A stretch of 64,000 bases of DNA, from assembly GCF_002234675.1 (NCBI RefSeq), contig NC_019879.2:3840619-3904618 (forward strand). Reading direction: 5' to 3'. Of the stretch, positions 24,603-37,192 are shown piece by piece (the stretch's first letter is position 1; every line of letters starts with the position of its first letter). The notes beneath the pieces were generated by a model. That model was not told the origin of the DNA. It was given only the letters and a program-made list of their open reading frames with translations, and searched no databases. The DNA is from Oryzias latipes (Eukaryota > Chordata > Actinopteri > Beloniformes > Adrianichthyidae). The translations under genes were made by a program, and so were the position numbers.

Positions 24603-27600
24603 TGATCGTCCGGATGGGTTGAATAAAGCATCAGTTCAGAGAGAAAGTTCACCTCTTACTGCTTGTTTTTGTCCAAATGATGAAGCAAAAGGTTGTTTTA
24701 AAGAAGTCGGCGCAGTGATACAAAACATTTAAGCTAGGTGACCGGAACTTCTTTTTTCACCGTACAGTTATAACTGCGGTATATCACTTTTTAATGCACA
24801 CCCAGCAGCCACCCAGCAGAATCGAGTATTCACCCCGACCATGGTATAAAACTTAAATAATGACAAAAAGCAGCATAAAACCAAACAAGAACCTGACAAA
24901 CAGCGGAGACAAGTAGAAAACCTTGGACTTATATATATGTGGGGCAATGAACGGAAATAAAAACAGTCAAGTAATTGGAGACTTAACCTGGCGTGCTGTC
25001 ACTGGAGGTAAAAAAGGAACCAAATTGAGAACTAAAGATGACTAAAGGTGAAAAATATAAACCAAAAACTGCACCTATACCATGACATTCTCTTGTTTTG
25101 TGCCAAATAAATGTGGATGCAATGTCTTATATCTCCTAAGTTCAGCATCTGTGTCCACTGAGCTCTGAAGTGACCCGCCAGGCTTGCTGCAAACATGCGT
25201 GTGAACGTGAGTTCAGGTGTTCGCTGGCTCTCACCTCTGCAGGCGTAGTTGGAGGACCAGTGTTTGTTTGCCATACAAACCACCTCAGAGTTTTGCGTCT
25301 CGTATCCCCGCTTACAGCGGATTTTACACCGAGTCCCCATCACGTTCTTGTAGTGTTCCCCTCGCGGCGTGCGGCAGCTCACATCTCCGTGTTTCAACTT
25401 GATGGGTGCACACCATGGGGTTCCTAAAGGGAGAGGAAGGAGCTTTTATGTGGAGAATCAAAGGGGCTGCCTGCCTGTATGAGCCTTGGAGCATCAGAGA
25501 CTGGATAACAAGCTGTTACCAGGAAAAAAGGTTTGAAGAAACGTTTCTCAGAGGATTAAAAACGTGAAAATACGAAACCCACCCATCTCCATAGGATACG
25601 GCGGATTTCTTTTTACCTTCTCTGTGGTTTCCCATGGCTAGATGTACTTTGAGAGTAAAAAGCAGACTGCTTTAGCTGAGAAAAAGACATAATAACATGG
25701 CTGTGCTTCTTGCACTTCACTTTTTAATTCAATTTTTGTGTTTCTGTTTTTGCCCCCCCCAAACATATAGTCAAGAAACTATTATTACTAAAAATATAAC
25801 AAAATATTTTACCCGTTTTATTCAAATTGTAGCAAAAGTGACACACTTTTTCAGTTTTTTTTAATCATAAAAATGCTTTAAAAAAAAAAAACATTTTTTC
25901 CCCAAATGGCAATATGTTTCTCTCTTTATATACACCAGCCCATCTCTACAAGGCTGGTGTAAAAAAGTCCTCAAATGAGACCAAATTTCTGGGACAGCGC
26001 AGAGTAATCGAAGTCGTTCATTGATCTTCTGCTGGGTCATAAAAAAGCATTCAGCTCTGCAGCCAAACACACATCTGCCCATTTGGAGAAAAAGTGCACG
26101 ACAGCCTACTTTCACCTACAGATCAGTAAAAAAATATTTTGTGAATATATATATATACCGGTATTTATTTATTTTTTTGAGTGAATATTCTGATTTTCAA
26201 ACCAGAAGCTACTGTACAACTCTGACAACATTTGATAAACAGCAATGTTATTTTTATTTGTATATATAATTATTTTAAGAAATCTTAATATTTGAACTGT
26301 CCTTTACTAAAAAAAAAAATATTGTTATTTTAGTTCTAATTTTAGTTTTAAAATATATTTTAGAAAGTATTTCCAAAATTGTATCTAAACTAAAAAAAAT
26401 AGTTTTAGTTTTTGTAACTCCAAAACTGTAATTTTTGTAATAATGCTGTGCCGATATTTCTCTATAAAGCCATCATCTGCCAAAATTGCAGCAAGCAGAG
26501 TTTTAATTAAAATGAATGTTTCCTTGATATTGGATTTTCATGTCTGGTTGCATCTTAAAAGCATAGTATATATTTCATAAAAATGTTACTGTAAAAACAC
26601 CATCAATGTAGTATAATATGAGATAAGATAAGATAAGATAAGATATGTCTTTATGTTAAAATCTAATTGTCTAACTATTTCTTTAGTTTCCGTTTAGGTT
26701 TAGAGTTTTTTTAACAAATAAATCTTCCAAATTTGTATTTGGGTGGCATCATTTCATCAGAAGAACAAAAAAGTACCCATCTATGTGAAATGGTAGTGGA
26801 GATTTATCCTCATGTATTTTAATGGTGCGTTTTCTGTTTCAGAAGCCAACCAAGTGCAGTCACCTTTATACCTACGAGAAGACCAGTCCTCGTCGTCTCC
26901 ATAGGCATAATGTCCTGACCCTAAAGGGGTGACAGACAGACAGAAGACAGGGCAAAGCAGTTCATGTGAAAAGCTGTTTGAAAGCAGAGTCCTGCGGCCG
27001 ACCCGGAGGCCATCGTTTGTCTGATGTTTCAACTTGATCAGACTTCCTGGAGCTTCAGCCTTAGACTAAAAACGTCCCAACTGAGAGTTCAATTCTGAGA
27101 GCTATTCAGGAAATTTGTCAGGATAACATTAAAAAGCCCTTCATCTTACTGTAATGAAGTAAGTTGCCAGGGGCGATCGAAACCATCAGGACTGTTTAGT
27201 AAATGTAAACAGAAAAAAATAGAAAAAACGGCATCCAGTTTCCACAGTACTTGGTATCCTTATGTGTACATTACTATTATTGCTTGTAAAAATTGGCCTA
27301 TTTGTGCTCAGTTACTTTCTAAAGTGCTTTCAAATGACATTAACCCAAACAATCCAAATGAAAAAGTTAAAGAAGTTAACGTATGACGTCACACATCCCT
27401 GCATTTTTCAGTTGCTGTGTCATCAAAGTCTCCTCACAGTCTTAGGAGCTCAAGGAAACTTGACAAACACGCTTCTATCCTTAACGGAAAATGTTTTTAA
27501 TTTGTAATGTTGGTAATTTGTAATTTTTTTTTTATGACATCTTGCTAAAGTCTGTTGAAAAATGGAAAGTGCTTTCAAACTCCATCTCCCAGAATCCTTT

Positions 27601-30600
27601 TCTACTCTACCTGCATTCAGAGGCAGCCTGAACTTTCAACACAAGTCATTCAAACGGGGAAAAAGTGCAATGCTAACGTACACACCAGGCATGTGATGCG
27701 CACTGGGTCTTGATCGTGCTTTCAAAATACGGCGTTCCCACTGGACGCTCGCTGCCCGATGCTAGCGCACGTACTCACACGTTAAAGAGGCTCGGAGAGA
27801 AACGTCAAAGCAGTGCAAGTCTTGTAAATCTTGTCCCAAGGTTTTTTCTTTCACAGCTCTATTCCGATAAATGAAAGACTTTTTAATTGGACATGGCTGC
27901 TTGAACGGTGTGAACAAAGCTCTATTATATTTTCCCCTTTTAATTCAGGGACGTTTGGTTTGAAAATTCGGTTCAGAATGCGAACTTTGCGAGTTCTTGG
28001 TCACATGCCCGGTGTGAACACAGCTTCACGGAGCGGAGTTTAGTAAATGCTGAAAGACAAATGTGATGACCAATTTGTCTTTCACTGAGAGGCAGAGCAG
28101 GCTCATATTTATGAGCGTGAGGGGACGAGGGTGTGGAAGGGGTTGGGATCAGAAGGGAGGGGCGTTCAATCCTACAGCTTGTAATGGACTCCAGTGTGAG
28201 TGCGTCCACTGTTCAGAGTCTGCAAAGGCGTGTTCAAACCTCCCAGCATCATACGTGAACCACGCGTTCCAGGAGCCTAGCAGCTTCATCCATATGCTCC
28301 AGTCTTTATTTTGGCTTTCCTTCATCGTAACACAACTTTTTCAGCTGTTACACACACACCCACACACATCATGGATGCAGACCACACTCCGTGGAGGGCA
28401 GGGAGTAAACCCACGCACCGTGACTGGGATTCAGCGGTCTGATGAGAAAACTTTACCGTCTGCTCCTTAATGGGGCGCAAAGACAGTAAATAAAAGCTAA
28501 TTACAGTTTTCACGCCTCTGGGGAAGAGCATGAGAGAAACACAATTCAAAGTGAGCATCTTTTTCCAGCTCCACATGCTTCAGGAAAACCAACAGCTCTG
28601 CCAGACTAAGCAGGGATTCAATAGGATGTGAGGATTGACACTAGAATCAAATTAACGGAAATAATAAGAGTTTTTTTGGGGCCTATTAAAGCATTCATGG
28701 CATTAAAATATCCGAGGCTCCATGCATCAGTAAGTTATTACTATTGGCCTCATTCTTGCCCAATTTTCTCTCAAATGGATTATTGATTAGATCAGTGTTT
28801 TTCAACCTTTTTTGAGCCACGGCACACTTTAACCTTGACAAAAATCCCGCGGCACACCAGCATCCAAAAAAATAGATAAATGAAAAAAAAACAAAAGCTC
28901 AGTCTGTATTGATCTACAGCCGCTCTGCAATCTCACATGCATTTTTGTGATAATTGTTGCAGAAAACGCTGGAAGCTGCAGCTGTTTTTTCTAAAAGATG
29001 TATTAAAAATTAAGTCAAAAGATTCAAAAACTGTTTGATGTGTGTTCGTTGTTTTAAGACGTTAAGAGGAGAGACTCATTGTGCGCTAAAACAGTCACTT
29101 TACTGCATCATGGGAGATGTAGTACCCGTAATCCGCCGACCGTAGAAAGACCAGCGTCTTTGAGCTTCATGGTTTTGTTCAATTGTTCCAGTCTGATACC
29201 AGATTCTGTGGAAAGCTACACCGCTAAAGACGAGCTTTACTTGGTATTTTTGTTAGAACAGAGAGACTTTTTTGCGCTAAATCGAAACAAGGAAGTGAAA
29301 ACTTTAACCACTTCTGATTGGTCAGACTGATGACATGTGATTTAGCCTTCAAGAATGATTGGTGGAGACAGTTAAAGGGGCGGGACTTTTCCTTACACAC
29401 TTATAGCTGCAGCTAAATCGCGGTATCCCGTTATTCTAATCAAAATGTCTTTAATAGAATCATATAAACACAAAGAAAAAATAATTTTATGATATTTCAC
29501 ATTCTTAACTTCTCAGTGTTTTATCAGGGTCTGTTTGGATGAACAAAGAGCTGATTTCCTGGAGATGGAAAATGTTTTAGATCAGTTAATGAGGGCAATT
29601 TCTCACGGCACACTTGACCATCTCCCACGGCACACTAGTGTGCCGCGGCACACTGGTTGAAAAACACTGGATTAGATGAAGAAACGGTTTTTTTTTTTTT
29701 GTGTACCTCTGTTGCATCCTGAATTACTTTCTAAAAAAACGCATTCATTGTTTTCTTATGCAAAGATGAACAATCATTCTGTTTTGTCATGTTCTCTTTT
29801 TGCTCAAAAATGAAAGCCATCTCTGTTTCACTGGTTACCAGTTTTTAATACGATTGTTTCCTTCTGACAATTTGAACTTTTCTAATCAAAAAAATTGACT
29901 GAATTTGTATTTACCACAAAACCTTTTTCACTGTGTCCCTTCGGAATTAAAAGATTCACTTTGATTCTTATTTCACCTAATTACAGAAGAAAAAACAGAA
30001 CTTTGTAACTGAAGTGAATGTTTTAGAATTTAGCAGCAAAAAAAAATGTTTTTGACAAAAGAAATCCCCAATATAAAACAAAAAAAATGAAATCTGTGTC
30101 CTAAATGTTGTCAAAACACTGAAGCAGGAGAAAATCTATACTTATATTAAAGTGTAAAACTTTTTTATTTAATAATCTTAAAAAGTATTCTTATAAATAT
30201 CTAAGAAAAGTCAAACTTTTGCCAACTTTTAGCGCATTTGCTAACAGTGACTGGTTTGTGCTCAAATCTTTAATATTCAGCCTTGAAGTGCTTTTTTTGT
30301 GATAAATAGAATAATTAAAACGCACCCCCCCCCTCTTACTTAGGTCAACGACAGAAACATCTGCTACAATGAAGTGTCAGCGTTCTTCCTGAGTTCAGTT
30401 AGTGCTTGTTCGTGAAAAATTCCACATTCAAGGAATTCAAAAGGCAGGAAAAGGCAGCTCCTGGTTCTTCCTCATTCATTTTCTATTTTTTGGATTAATC
30501 TGTCAAAATGACGAGCTGGGGAGCCACAGCCAGCGTCCTCTTCAACATCAAAGCGCCGAAGACTCTGCCAAGCATGAATAGAGCATAAACAGCAGGAACT

Positions 30601-33600
30601 TGTCTCTCTGACGAGCCTCCTTTAAAATGATTGAGTCTGATATTCTAATTAGCTGCTCCCTGTAGTGCAAACTGTTAATGTAAGATGTAAGACAAGCTCA
30701 CGAAGAAGAGCAAAGCAAAGATAAAACATGATGTTTCTTGACAACTTGACTCCGCATTTTTTTATTGAATTTAATATAATTATTTTAGCCAACTCAATGG
30801 AGACAAAGGTTAACATTTTTCCATGGGTGTTTCCAAACGTTTTGAGGCCCGGCAGGCCCTTCCTGCACACCATGCATAAAGTCTTAATATACCGGGACGA
30901 TCAGCGTATATAAATATCGCTTTATATCGCAGAATCTTGGCTGCAGCGGTGGTGCGGCGTGTTGTCATGTTACCATGCCAAGGCGACGCACCACGTAACA
31001 AATAGTCCGCTTTTTGTGAAAAAAGTGATCCAAATCGGAAACAAAACAAGAATTAAGGACTTAAAACTGGTTACTATTTATTTTTTTGTAAATTACCATG
31101 GTATAAGTGGGTCAATGGCCTTCGAAGTGTGCATTTTCACTTTTTAACGCACTTTGCGAGAGCAACGGCGTGCGTTAAAAAGTGATAATGCATACTTTAT
31201 CGGCCACTAACCATTACTTATGTAATTCGCTAATCATTTTTATTTTAAATGAACAAAAAATAAACATGATCAGAGACACATCGATATCTTTTAATACTCC
31301 AAGGATGCAGAAAAAGTTCTCAAAAGAGGAATTTTAGCCCAATTATATTCACTGTTTTTAACCATGTCATCTCTGCAAACTGTGAATGAAATTCTTTTTT
31401 TTTTTTAATCTACTCAATCTATTTAATAATATTTAATGTCACATTTTTTCAGAACAAAAACAAGACTGTCATCTATCCTAAAATACTTTTATTTTGGCGG
31501 GAATTTCCTTCTTAAATGTTAGTTTTATAACAACAGAAAAAGTAAAATTAAGTTTCGTACAAGGACCAACTTTCAGAAGGTGGGGGGTCGACTACAAACC
31601 AACCATTATATTGTTTTGTACCTTAAACTAAATGACAGGGTTTAGGCTTCCACAAAGCTCCAACTGCTGACCTCTCATCAACTCTCAAGGTAAGCTGATC
31701 ATTTACACCAGCAACGGTTATGAAAGTAGAACCTAGGAGTCGCAGCGGCTCCCAAATCTGTAAGAGCCCCAAGCATTTGTTTACATAGCATAACATGTTG
31801 AAGAGGATTCAATCAAGGTGGTGGCAGGCAGTGAACAACAAACTGAACTGTTCCTGCCGCATCACAACTTTAGATTCTAGCCTATTTCGATGGTTTACGT
31901 GAAAAAACATGCTTCTACATGCTGTTACTGCCTCTTAGTTAGTGCCTATGTAGGTACCATAACCGTTCGGTTAGGAACTTCCGTTCGGGGTCCTTTCGAC
32001 TGAAGGTACCGTCACACTACGGTAACCGCACTAGGACAAACAACGTAGCGTTGAGATCTGCTCGGGCTCTACAAATTTTCATTTCACATTCCCTTTTGTG
32101 ACCTAAAGTTATTTTCCCTCATAAATTGTGTCTGACAATATTCTTTGTAATTTTTATGAAGAGATTTTGCCACAATCCGCTTGTTATTCCAGTTTAAGTT
32201 CAGCCATGGCGGAAAATGTTGTCAGCACGGCTAAATGTTGTTCTTGTGGGTCCGTTCTGCCAGTAATAAAGCACTGGGTGCACGGATTAAAAAAACTATA
32301 AGCGAACATGCATTCAATAATAATCATAACAATAATAAAAGCACGTTTAGAAGACAATCTCGCTTTATGTCGGAGCTGTGTTTGTTTACAACAGACTTCA
32401 TAATATGTTCTTCTATGTTAGTATTGTAATTATTCCAGACCAATCACTATCTGACACGTCATCGGACCAACGGACAGCCAATCATATAATGTGACGTCAG
32501 CATTAGTCCCAGGACCCCGAACGGAAGTTCCAGGCCGAACGGTTATGGTACCTACACCTCTATCATCTTAGATACAAAAGAGTTTCACACGTTTTACTAA
32601 CCCATCTTTACTGTAATCTTTAGTTTTGTGGCGGAAAATTTCATTTGCACTTCTGAGTACTTCATTCAAATTATTGTGAATCTGGAGCAGACGAAAAAAA
32701 TGTCATTTGAGAAAAAAATCATATTTGTGACAATGAAAATATGCTGGGCGAGCCAAAAGATCCCTGCGCCGCTCTATTCCCATGTGTGGGCTTGTAGACT
32801 ACTAGACCCACGTACGTCTTTGAGCTGGAATCTTGAATATCACTTACCTATAAATGTGTCTTTATAAAATGATCAATGACTTTTGAAGCTTTTCTTAAGG
32901 GTTTTGTGTAGTCGATCATTTCTCCATTGAAAGAAAATACCTATTGACTTGATCAACATTTAACAGCAAATTTAACCAAACCTGACCTCCCAAAACATTT
33001 GTTCTGGTGTTGTCATTTGTTTGGACTTCGCTCAGTCTCCCATTCTTCTCCCACACTTCCCTTTAGTCCACGTTCACAAAAGCACAATACCTCCAAACCA
33101 AAGGAAAGTTGTGGGGGCATTTTATGCGCAAGCTATATCCTGTTTTTGTGAAAATGCACATGTCAATGCCTGTTTTTTACCTGACAGAACTTTCTATTTT
33201 CTTCCTTTTCTCTTCCTATCCATGGATGGGGGGGGGTTGTTGGCTTTTACCCAAATTCTTCTCAACACAAGCAGGACTTTTCTTCCCAGAAACTGAAACC
33301 GCTTTGGAAAATAGGCTTTTACAAAACCAGCCCAAAAAGGGGTTTTAACTGTGGAAAAAACAAGAGCCTCCAGAACAGATCTAGAACATTTCCTCCTGCT
33401 TATCTCAGGAGATGTTGCCCTGGTGCAGCCAGACATCTTTGCACAACTAATAAAAGGCCTAATTGACTGCCAGAACAGGCATAAACAACCCCCTGTAAAA
33501 TAAACCCCTCATAAAAGCATGCAGACACGCAGATAGCAGGGTTTTTTTTTGTCTGTCAGTGTAAATCTGCTTTGCAGCGTGTAGTCAAGTTACAGCCTGT

Positions 33601-34818
33601 ATGATCTTGTGGTCGTGGTGAGCCACTCTGCAACCCTCTACAAGCACCCGACCGCAAACTACATCCATACCCCCACCATGAAATATATCGACCCCCTATG
33701 ACAGGGGGGTAAAACTTTGTAATCTTTGGTATTTAACGCTTTTCTGCGTAAGAAAATAAACATTTTAACAATCAGGAAAGACAAAATTCGCTGTTGCTCT
33801 CATAGAATATAGAAATCTTTTTAACCCTTAGTAGTCCAGGGTCTTTATAAGCATTTTTTTCTACTTTGCAGTTTGTTCTATTAATTTATCTTTAAAACTA
33901 TTTTTGCAGCAATACTGGATATCAATATTATAAGTTCTTAACAGCTTTTGTTTTTACTGATATATTCTGATTATATATATATATATATATACCAGTTAGT
34001 ATTTTGTGGGAGCAAATTTGCATTTTGTGCGCAAAAAAATTGCATTGTCTAGTCACAAATTAGCATTTTGTGTGCAAAAAGTTAGCATTTTGTAGCCACA
34101 ATAAGCACAATGAGGGCACACAATTGTATTTCGTGGGCAGAATTGTCATTTTGACTACACAAAGTATTAACTTGTTTTCAATTAATACATATTTTCTGTG
34201 TAAATATTTCCGCTTTGAGGGTATAAATGAGTATTTTGTGTGCACAAGTTAACGTATCGTGTCTACTAAATAACATTTTTTCAATTAGTGACAGGAATTG
34301 ATGCCACTTAAATACCCATTTTTGCTCACAGAGTGCTAATTTGTGCCCACAAATGAAATGATTTATTTTGAGGAAACATTTTAGAATGCCACGTTCAGGG
34401 CTCCGTATCTTCACTTATCCAATAGGCAAGAACTGAGCAGATTATGTGGAAACAGTGGGGCTCTTTGACTGGAGTCTGTCCCCCACGTGCACACTGCACT
34501 CCCCCCGCTTCACACCCCCCTCCACGTAAACAGCAGCGGCTCAGCAGAAGCCCCCCACCCTCAAAGAAAAAGGAAAAAGAAAGGAAAATCCTCCCAAAGT
34601 CAAAGATGTGACTCCACATTTGTACTCATTCTTCAGGACAGGACACCCTGCAGAAAACTGCTCCCTTCTCTAAATCGATCTAGCCCCCACCACCCACCCA
34701 GGAGGAGGTCTGAAGCCCCCCCAGCCTCCTGGATGAGTCTCCTCCGTCAGTTCTTACCTTCATACCCGGAGGTGAAGCCCAGCTGGAGCAGGAGGAGCAG
34801 CAGCGGCTTCAGGTCCAT
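17374..34818 (-). CDS. srpx: Sushi repeat-containing protein SRPX, complete
   Basis: SRPX is a secreted or cell-surface sushi protein. Minus-strand exons, 5' to 3': 34818-34758, 26920-26864, 25423-25235, 23104-22928, 21713-21587, 21507-21386, 20519-20340, 19752-19619, 18465-18344 and 17557-17374 (TAG). All phases agree and give 450 residues, close to the human length of about 464. The start [18 protein letters not shown] is a signal peptide. Sushi 1 is about residues 43-101, sushi 2 106-161, the HYR domain 163-247 (PPKIKCP...ADGILTDVILKG), sushi 3 248-304 ([17 protein letters not shown]), and the DUF4174-type domain about 306-440 ([36 protein letters not shown]). The donor after exon 21713-21587 is a weak GTCAGT. 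Intron 1 is 7.8 kb. SRPX2 is the alternative, but the neighbourhood and sequence favour SRPX. Confidence 0.94.
17586..17633. repeat. (GT)n microsatellite in the last srpx intron
   Basis: GTGTGTCTTTGTGTGTGTGTG is the core of an interrupted dinucleotide run just upstream (minus-strand sense) of the terminal srpx exon. A second GT-rich run lies at about 18310-18340, beside the donor of exon 18465-18344. Confidence 0.6.
18800..19052. mobile_element. MITE-A copy (5'-truncated)
   Basis: Landmarks present are GTGAGGGGCTGTAAGCTAG, AGAGCTCTCAGCGACG, CTACTGCTGCTCTGCAGAAAC and an end like GATGGTTTAAGTGGGACTTTA. It sits in srpx intron 8. Confidence 0.6.
22500..22842. mobile_element. MITE-A copy, inverted
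   Basis: The family is read in reverse: a degenerate end near 22500, TTCTACATAGTTTCTGC near 22554, and the terminal GAGTGGGTCTTTA at 22830-22842. It lies in srpx intron 4, about 80 bp from the sushi 2 exon. Confidence 0.55.
23330..23455 (+). mobile_element. Retroposon 3' tail
   Basis: The sequence GACTCCCTTGAAAAAGAGAA, then a TCTCAATGGGACATTTCCTG segment and an AAATAAAAAGTTAAATAAA tail, has the form of the 3' end of a dispersed non-LTR element common in fish. No coding part is attached. It lies in srpx intron 3. Confidence 0.5.
24268..24848. mobile_element. Fold-back element, family D, copy 1
   Basis: This shares with four other places in the window the words GTGTGCATTATCACTTTTTAA (here diverged), TTGTTACGTGGC, CATCATCTGGACAAAAACAAG-like text and GACCATGGTATAA. 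The ends pair with each other, and the left part is itself a hairpin around GTGGAAGCCTGAACTGTCC. An AT microsatellite has expanded inside it. It lies in srpx intron 3. Confidence 0.6.
24533..24600. repeat. (AT)n microsatellite, 34 units
   Basis: An uninterrupted AT run sits inside family D copy 1. The equivalent place in the copies near 30905 and 44890 holds only a short ATATAAATAT-like word, so the run grew from that seed. Confidence 0.95.
26621..26645. repeat. (AGATA)n short tandem repeat
   Basis: Five AGATA units follow one another in the intron between srpx exons 2 and 1, about 220 bp from exon 26864-26920. Confidence 0.85.
28793..29669. mobile_element. hAT-like DNA transposon, non-autonomous (877 bp)
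   Basis: The termini CAGTGTTTTTCAACC and GGTTGAAAAACACTG form a perfect 15-bp inverted repeat. They are flanked on both sides by the exact 8-bp duplication GATTAGAT (28785-28792 and 29670-29677). Sub-terminal CGGCACAC words repeat at both ends. Eight-base duplications and CAGTG ends are the hAT signature. I see no transposase frame. It lies in srpx intron 1. Confidence 0.88.
30893..31205. mobile_element. Fold-back element, family D, copy 2
   Basis: Shared words are CCGGGACGATCAGCGTATA, GTGGTGCGGCG, CACGTAACAAATAGTC, ACCATGGTATAAGTGGG and the hairpin CACTTTTTAACGCAC ... GTGCGTTAAAAAGTG at 31137-31183. It lies in srpx intron 1. Confidence 0.6.
31950..32555. mobile_element. DNA transposon with long terminal inverted repeats (606 bp)
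   Basis: The first 21 bases (starting GTAGGTACCATAACCGTTC) are the exact reverse complement of the last 21, and similarity continues for about 47 bases through ACTTCCGTTCGGGGTCC. No transposase frame remains; the interior is AT-rich. No clear target duplication flanks it, so the superfamily is open. Confidence 0.75.
32590..32830. mobile_element. MITE-A fragment (left half)
   Basis: The stretch with ATTGTGAATCTGGAGCAGACG, ATGCTGGGCGAGCC and GACTACTAGACCCACGTACGTC matches the left half of other MITE-A copies (for example 56150-56275). The right half is missing. Confidence 0.5.
33990..34370. repeat. Degenerate repeat of a GCATTTTGTG-CACAAATT motif
   Basis: At least eight loosely spaced copies of words such as TTAGCATTTTGTG, GAGTATTTTGTGTGCACAAG and CTAATTTGTGCCCACAAAT occur in both orientations. 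An (AT)n run precedes them. The spacing is irregular, so this is not a simple minisatellite. It lies in srpx intron 1, 390 bp from exon 1. Confidence 0.55.
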
Positions 34819-35030
34819 GTCGGGGCTCCTTTTCGACGAGGGGGGAGAGCAACTTGAGCGCAGTCCTGCTCCGTCCGGACGGAGGTCTCCTCCAAGGCCC
34901 GCCTCTCCTGCAGCGAGGGAGGACCCGGGCGCCGCGAGGGAGCAGGAGGCAGGCGGAGGAAACGCAGGAGGGCTGCAGGCGGAGCAGGACCTCCAACTGC
35001 TGGAAGTTCAGCATTCTGCCTTCCTCTGAC
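34819..35030 (-). promoter_or_regulatory. srpx: srpx 5' UTR and likely promoter, GC-rich
   Basis: The sequence just upstream of the srpx start codon is rich in CpG (for example GGACCCGGGCGCCGCGAGGG at about 34921-34940), unlike the AT-rich surroundings, which fits a CpG-island promoter. No TATA box is convincing. The transcription start is not visible. Confidence 0.5.
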
Positions 35031-37192
35031 TATTTCATGTATCCACAGCCCTCCTAGACATTCAAATCAACCAACACCATCATTCTGTGAAACACTTCAA
35101 TTTGCTCCAATCCTTTGCTGGTAAAAAGTTGTGGGATTTCTATTATAAAGAGCTTTAAAATCCTTTAAAGACCAACTCCTACATGAACATTTGGTTTGTT
35201 AACACGTTCTTGTGGTATTGTTTTCATGATGGAGGTCACCAGTGGCGGTTCTACACTAACTGACTCCCCCGGGCGAGTAACCCCCCCAGCGCCCCCTCAC
35301 ATGTACAAATTTGACAATATCCTTTTGTGTTTGTGTCAAACTCAGGCGCACAGTGGGAATGAATCCAAAACACGCTTAAGGTTGCGGGCCGATAAACAAA
35401 CAGGGGGGTGATGGGAAATCAGGGAAGGCTTACTCTGCGCCAACAGTTCCACCCACAACTTAGAGGGTAAATTTGTAATGAACTACTGCCACTCTGCAGA
35501 AACTATGAAAACAACAGTTGTTTGTTTTTATTTTTTTCAATTTTAGCTAAAAACGGGATAATCATAATCAAAAGACCACTGGGAACGCTTTGAAAATAGA
35601 TCAAAAGCTGATCGGAAAAGGGTGAATAATCAGAGGACCTGACTAGTATGAACTGAAAATGTATATATGGAGGATACTTAATGTAAATAAAGACAGCTAT
35701 GAATAGACAAATTAACCTCGAGTTACTGTGAAAGAGGGACAACTATAAACAGAACTTTAAGAAAATGAGGCTAGAATTTACAATCCTCACAGTACCCCTT
35801 CCCTAAAGGGGAAATTCTAGATGCCCTATCATAATAGGGAGGAGGGGGGCAGGGAGAGCAACAGAACAAGAGCAAAGCCTGAAAACACTTTAGGTTCCTG
35901 CCACTAAATGGAGGTGATAGGAAAACTGGTGAAAACTTGGTGTAGGACTCAAAAATATTTTAGAACCTGATTTTCAAGGTTATTTTATCCTGGAAAAAAA
36001 TCAAAAACAATACTTTTTTTTTTCCGTCTTACAAATTGTGATTGCAACCTCAAATAAACATTGATGCCACACAACAACTCAATAAGTAAGAGAACACTTA
36101 AAAATCTACTCCTAATAATCACAATGTAGCATTACAGCTGCTAGTCTTTAATAATTAATGTTCCTACAAATTTACAGCAACACTAAAAGATTTTCCGAGG
36201 AAAGGTGCTGCAAATCTGACTCCATACACTTCTGCACACATGCAGAGATAACTGGGAGAAAACGTTGTTCTAAAAAAAACACGACTCCTCAGTCTCATTC
36301 GGGTTGGACCTTCTGGAAAGTGGATCTACTTCATGCAACATTTGGGTGAAAACCTGAAGGTCAGCTGAGACAACAGGAAATATCTGTCACATGTTTGGGC
36401 TTTTTATCAACGTCTTGCATTCTGCATTCCAAGATGAGGCCATCTGCCCTACAGATTACATTCGAAATCGATTACTGAAATGGAACAATGGTCCCAAACA
36501 TGCTTTTCAACAGGTTCTTTTTATTTTATTTTAAATCCAACAAGGATTTGAACCAAATACCATCTTTTCTGCCAAGAAGCTCATAAGTAAACGAGCTGAA
36601 AATTTTTTGTTTCAAATCTGTGAATTAAAAATAAAAAAAATATCGATGCATCTTTTACCTTTGACACTTAAAGTCAGGAGAAATTTTCTCTCTGCGTTCA
36701 TCAGTGCCTGAATGTTGGAGTTGGGTTCAAACAATCAAACAGTTTGAGTTTTATGAAAGGAATTTAGTAAAAACAACGCACCCATCCGCTAGCCAAAACC
36801 GCTTAATCCCTTACCAGGTAACGTGGTTGCTGGGGCCTATCCCAGTGACTGTTGGGCAGTTCTTTGGCTGATTAGAGCTTAGAATGTAAATAAACTGCAT
36901 GTTTTTCTTCAATTAATATTTCAGAATAATTTTCTTTTTTATCATTGACACACTTCGCACTCTAGTGTACCCAATACATCTTTTTAAAAATCCAATTAAT
37001 TTTTTAAGTATGTTAAAATTGAAAAATACAAACAACACACTTGTAATGAGGTGTAGCTTCTTTACTAAAAAAGAAAAAAAGAATTGAGGATCTTTTGGGC
37101 AAAAAAAGGTCACAAATATTCAAGAGTTGATGTGATTTGTTGGTTTCACATGAGAAAGACACATCTGATGCTTTTATCTTTCAAAATATACG
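35031..37192. other. Intergenic region between srpx (5') and rpgr (3')
   Basis: Besides the MITE-A copy, a fragment at about 36780-36865 (AAAACCGCTTAATCCCTTACC, then GGGGCCTATCCCAGTGACTG) resembles a dispersed repeat common in fish. No gene is seen. Confidence 0.45.
35163..35622. mobile_element. MITE-A copy with a divergent interior
   Basis: The left end TAAAGACCAACTCC and TTCTTGTGGTATTGTTTTCATG, and the right blocks CTACTGCCACTCTGCAGAAAC and ATCAAAAGCTGATCGG, belong to the family. The GC-rich part near 35240-35300 (GGCGGTTCTACACTAACTGAC) is not found in other copies. Confidence 0.6.

Noticed and set aside
24392-24732. Frames with long Tyr-Ile runs on both strands
   Set aside because: Translations of an (AT)n microsatellite.
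34487-35029. 180-aa plus-strand frame over the srpx first exon
   Set aside because: It is antisense to the srpx signal-peptide exon and GC-rich promoter, has low-complexity Pro/Ser content and no match.
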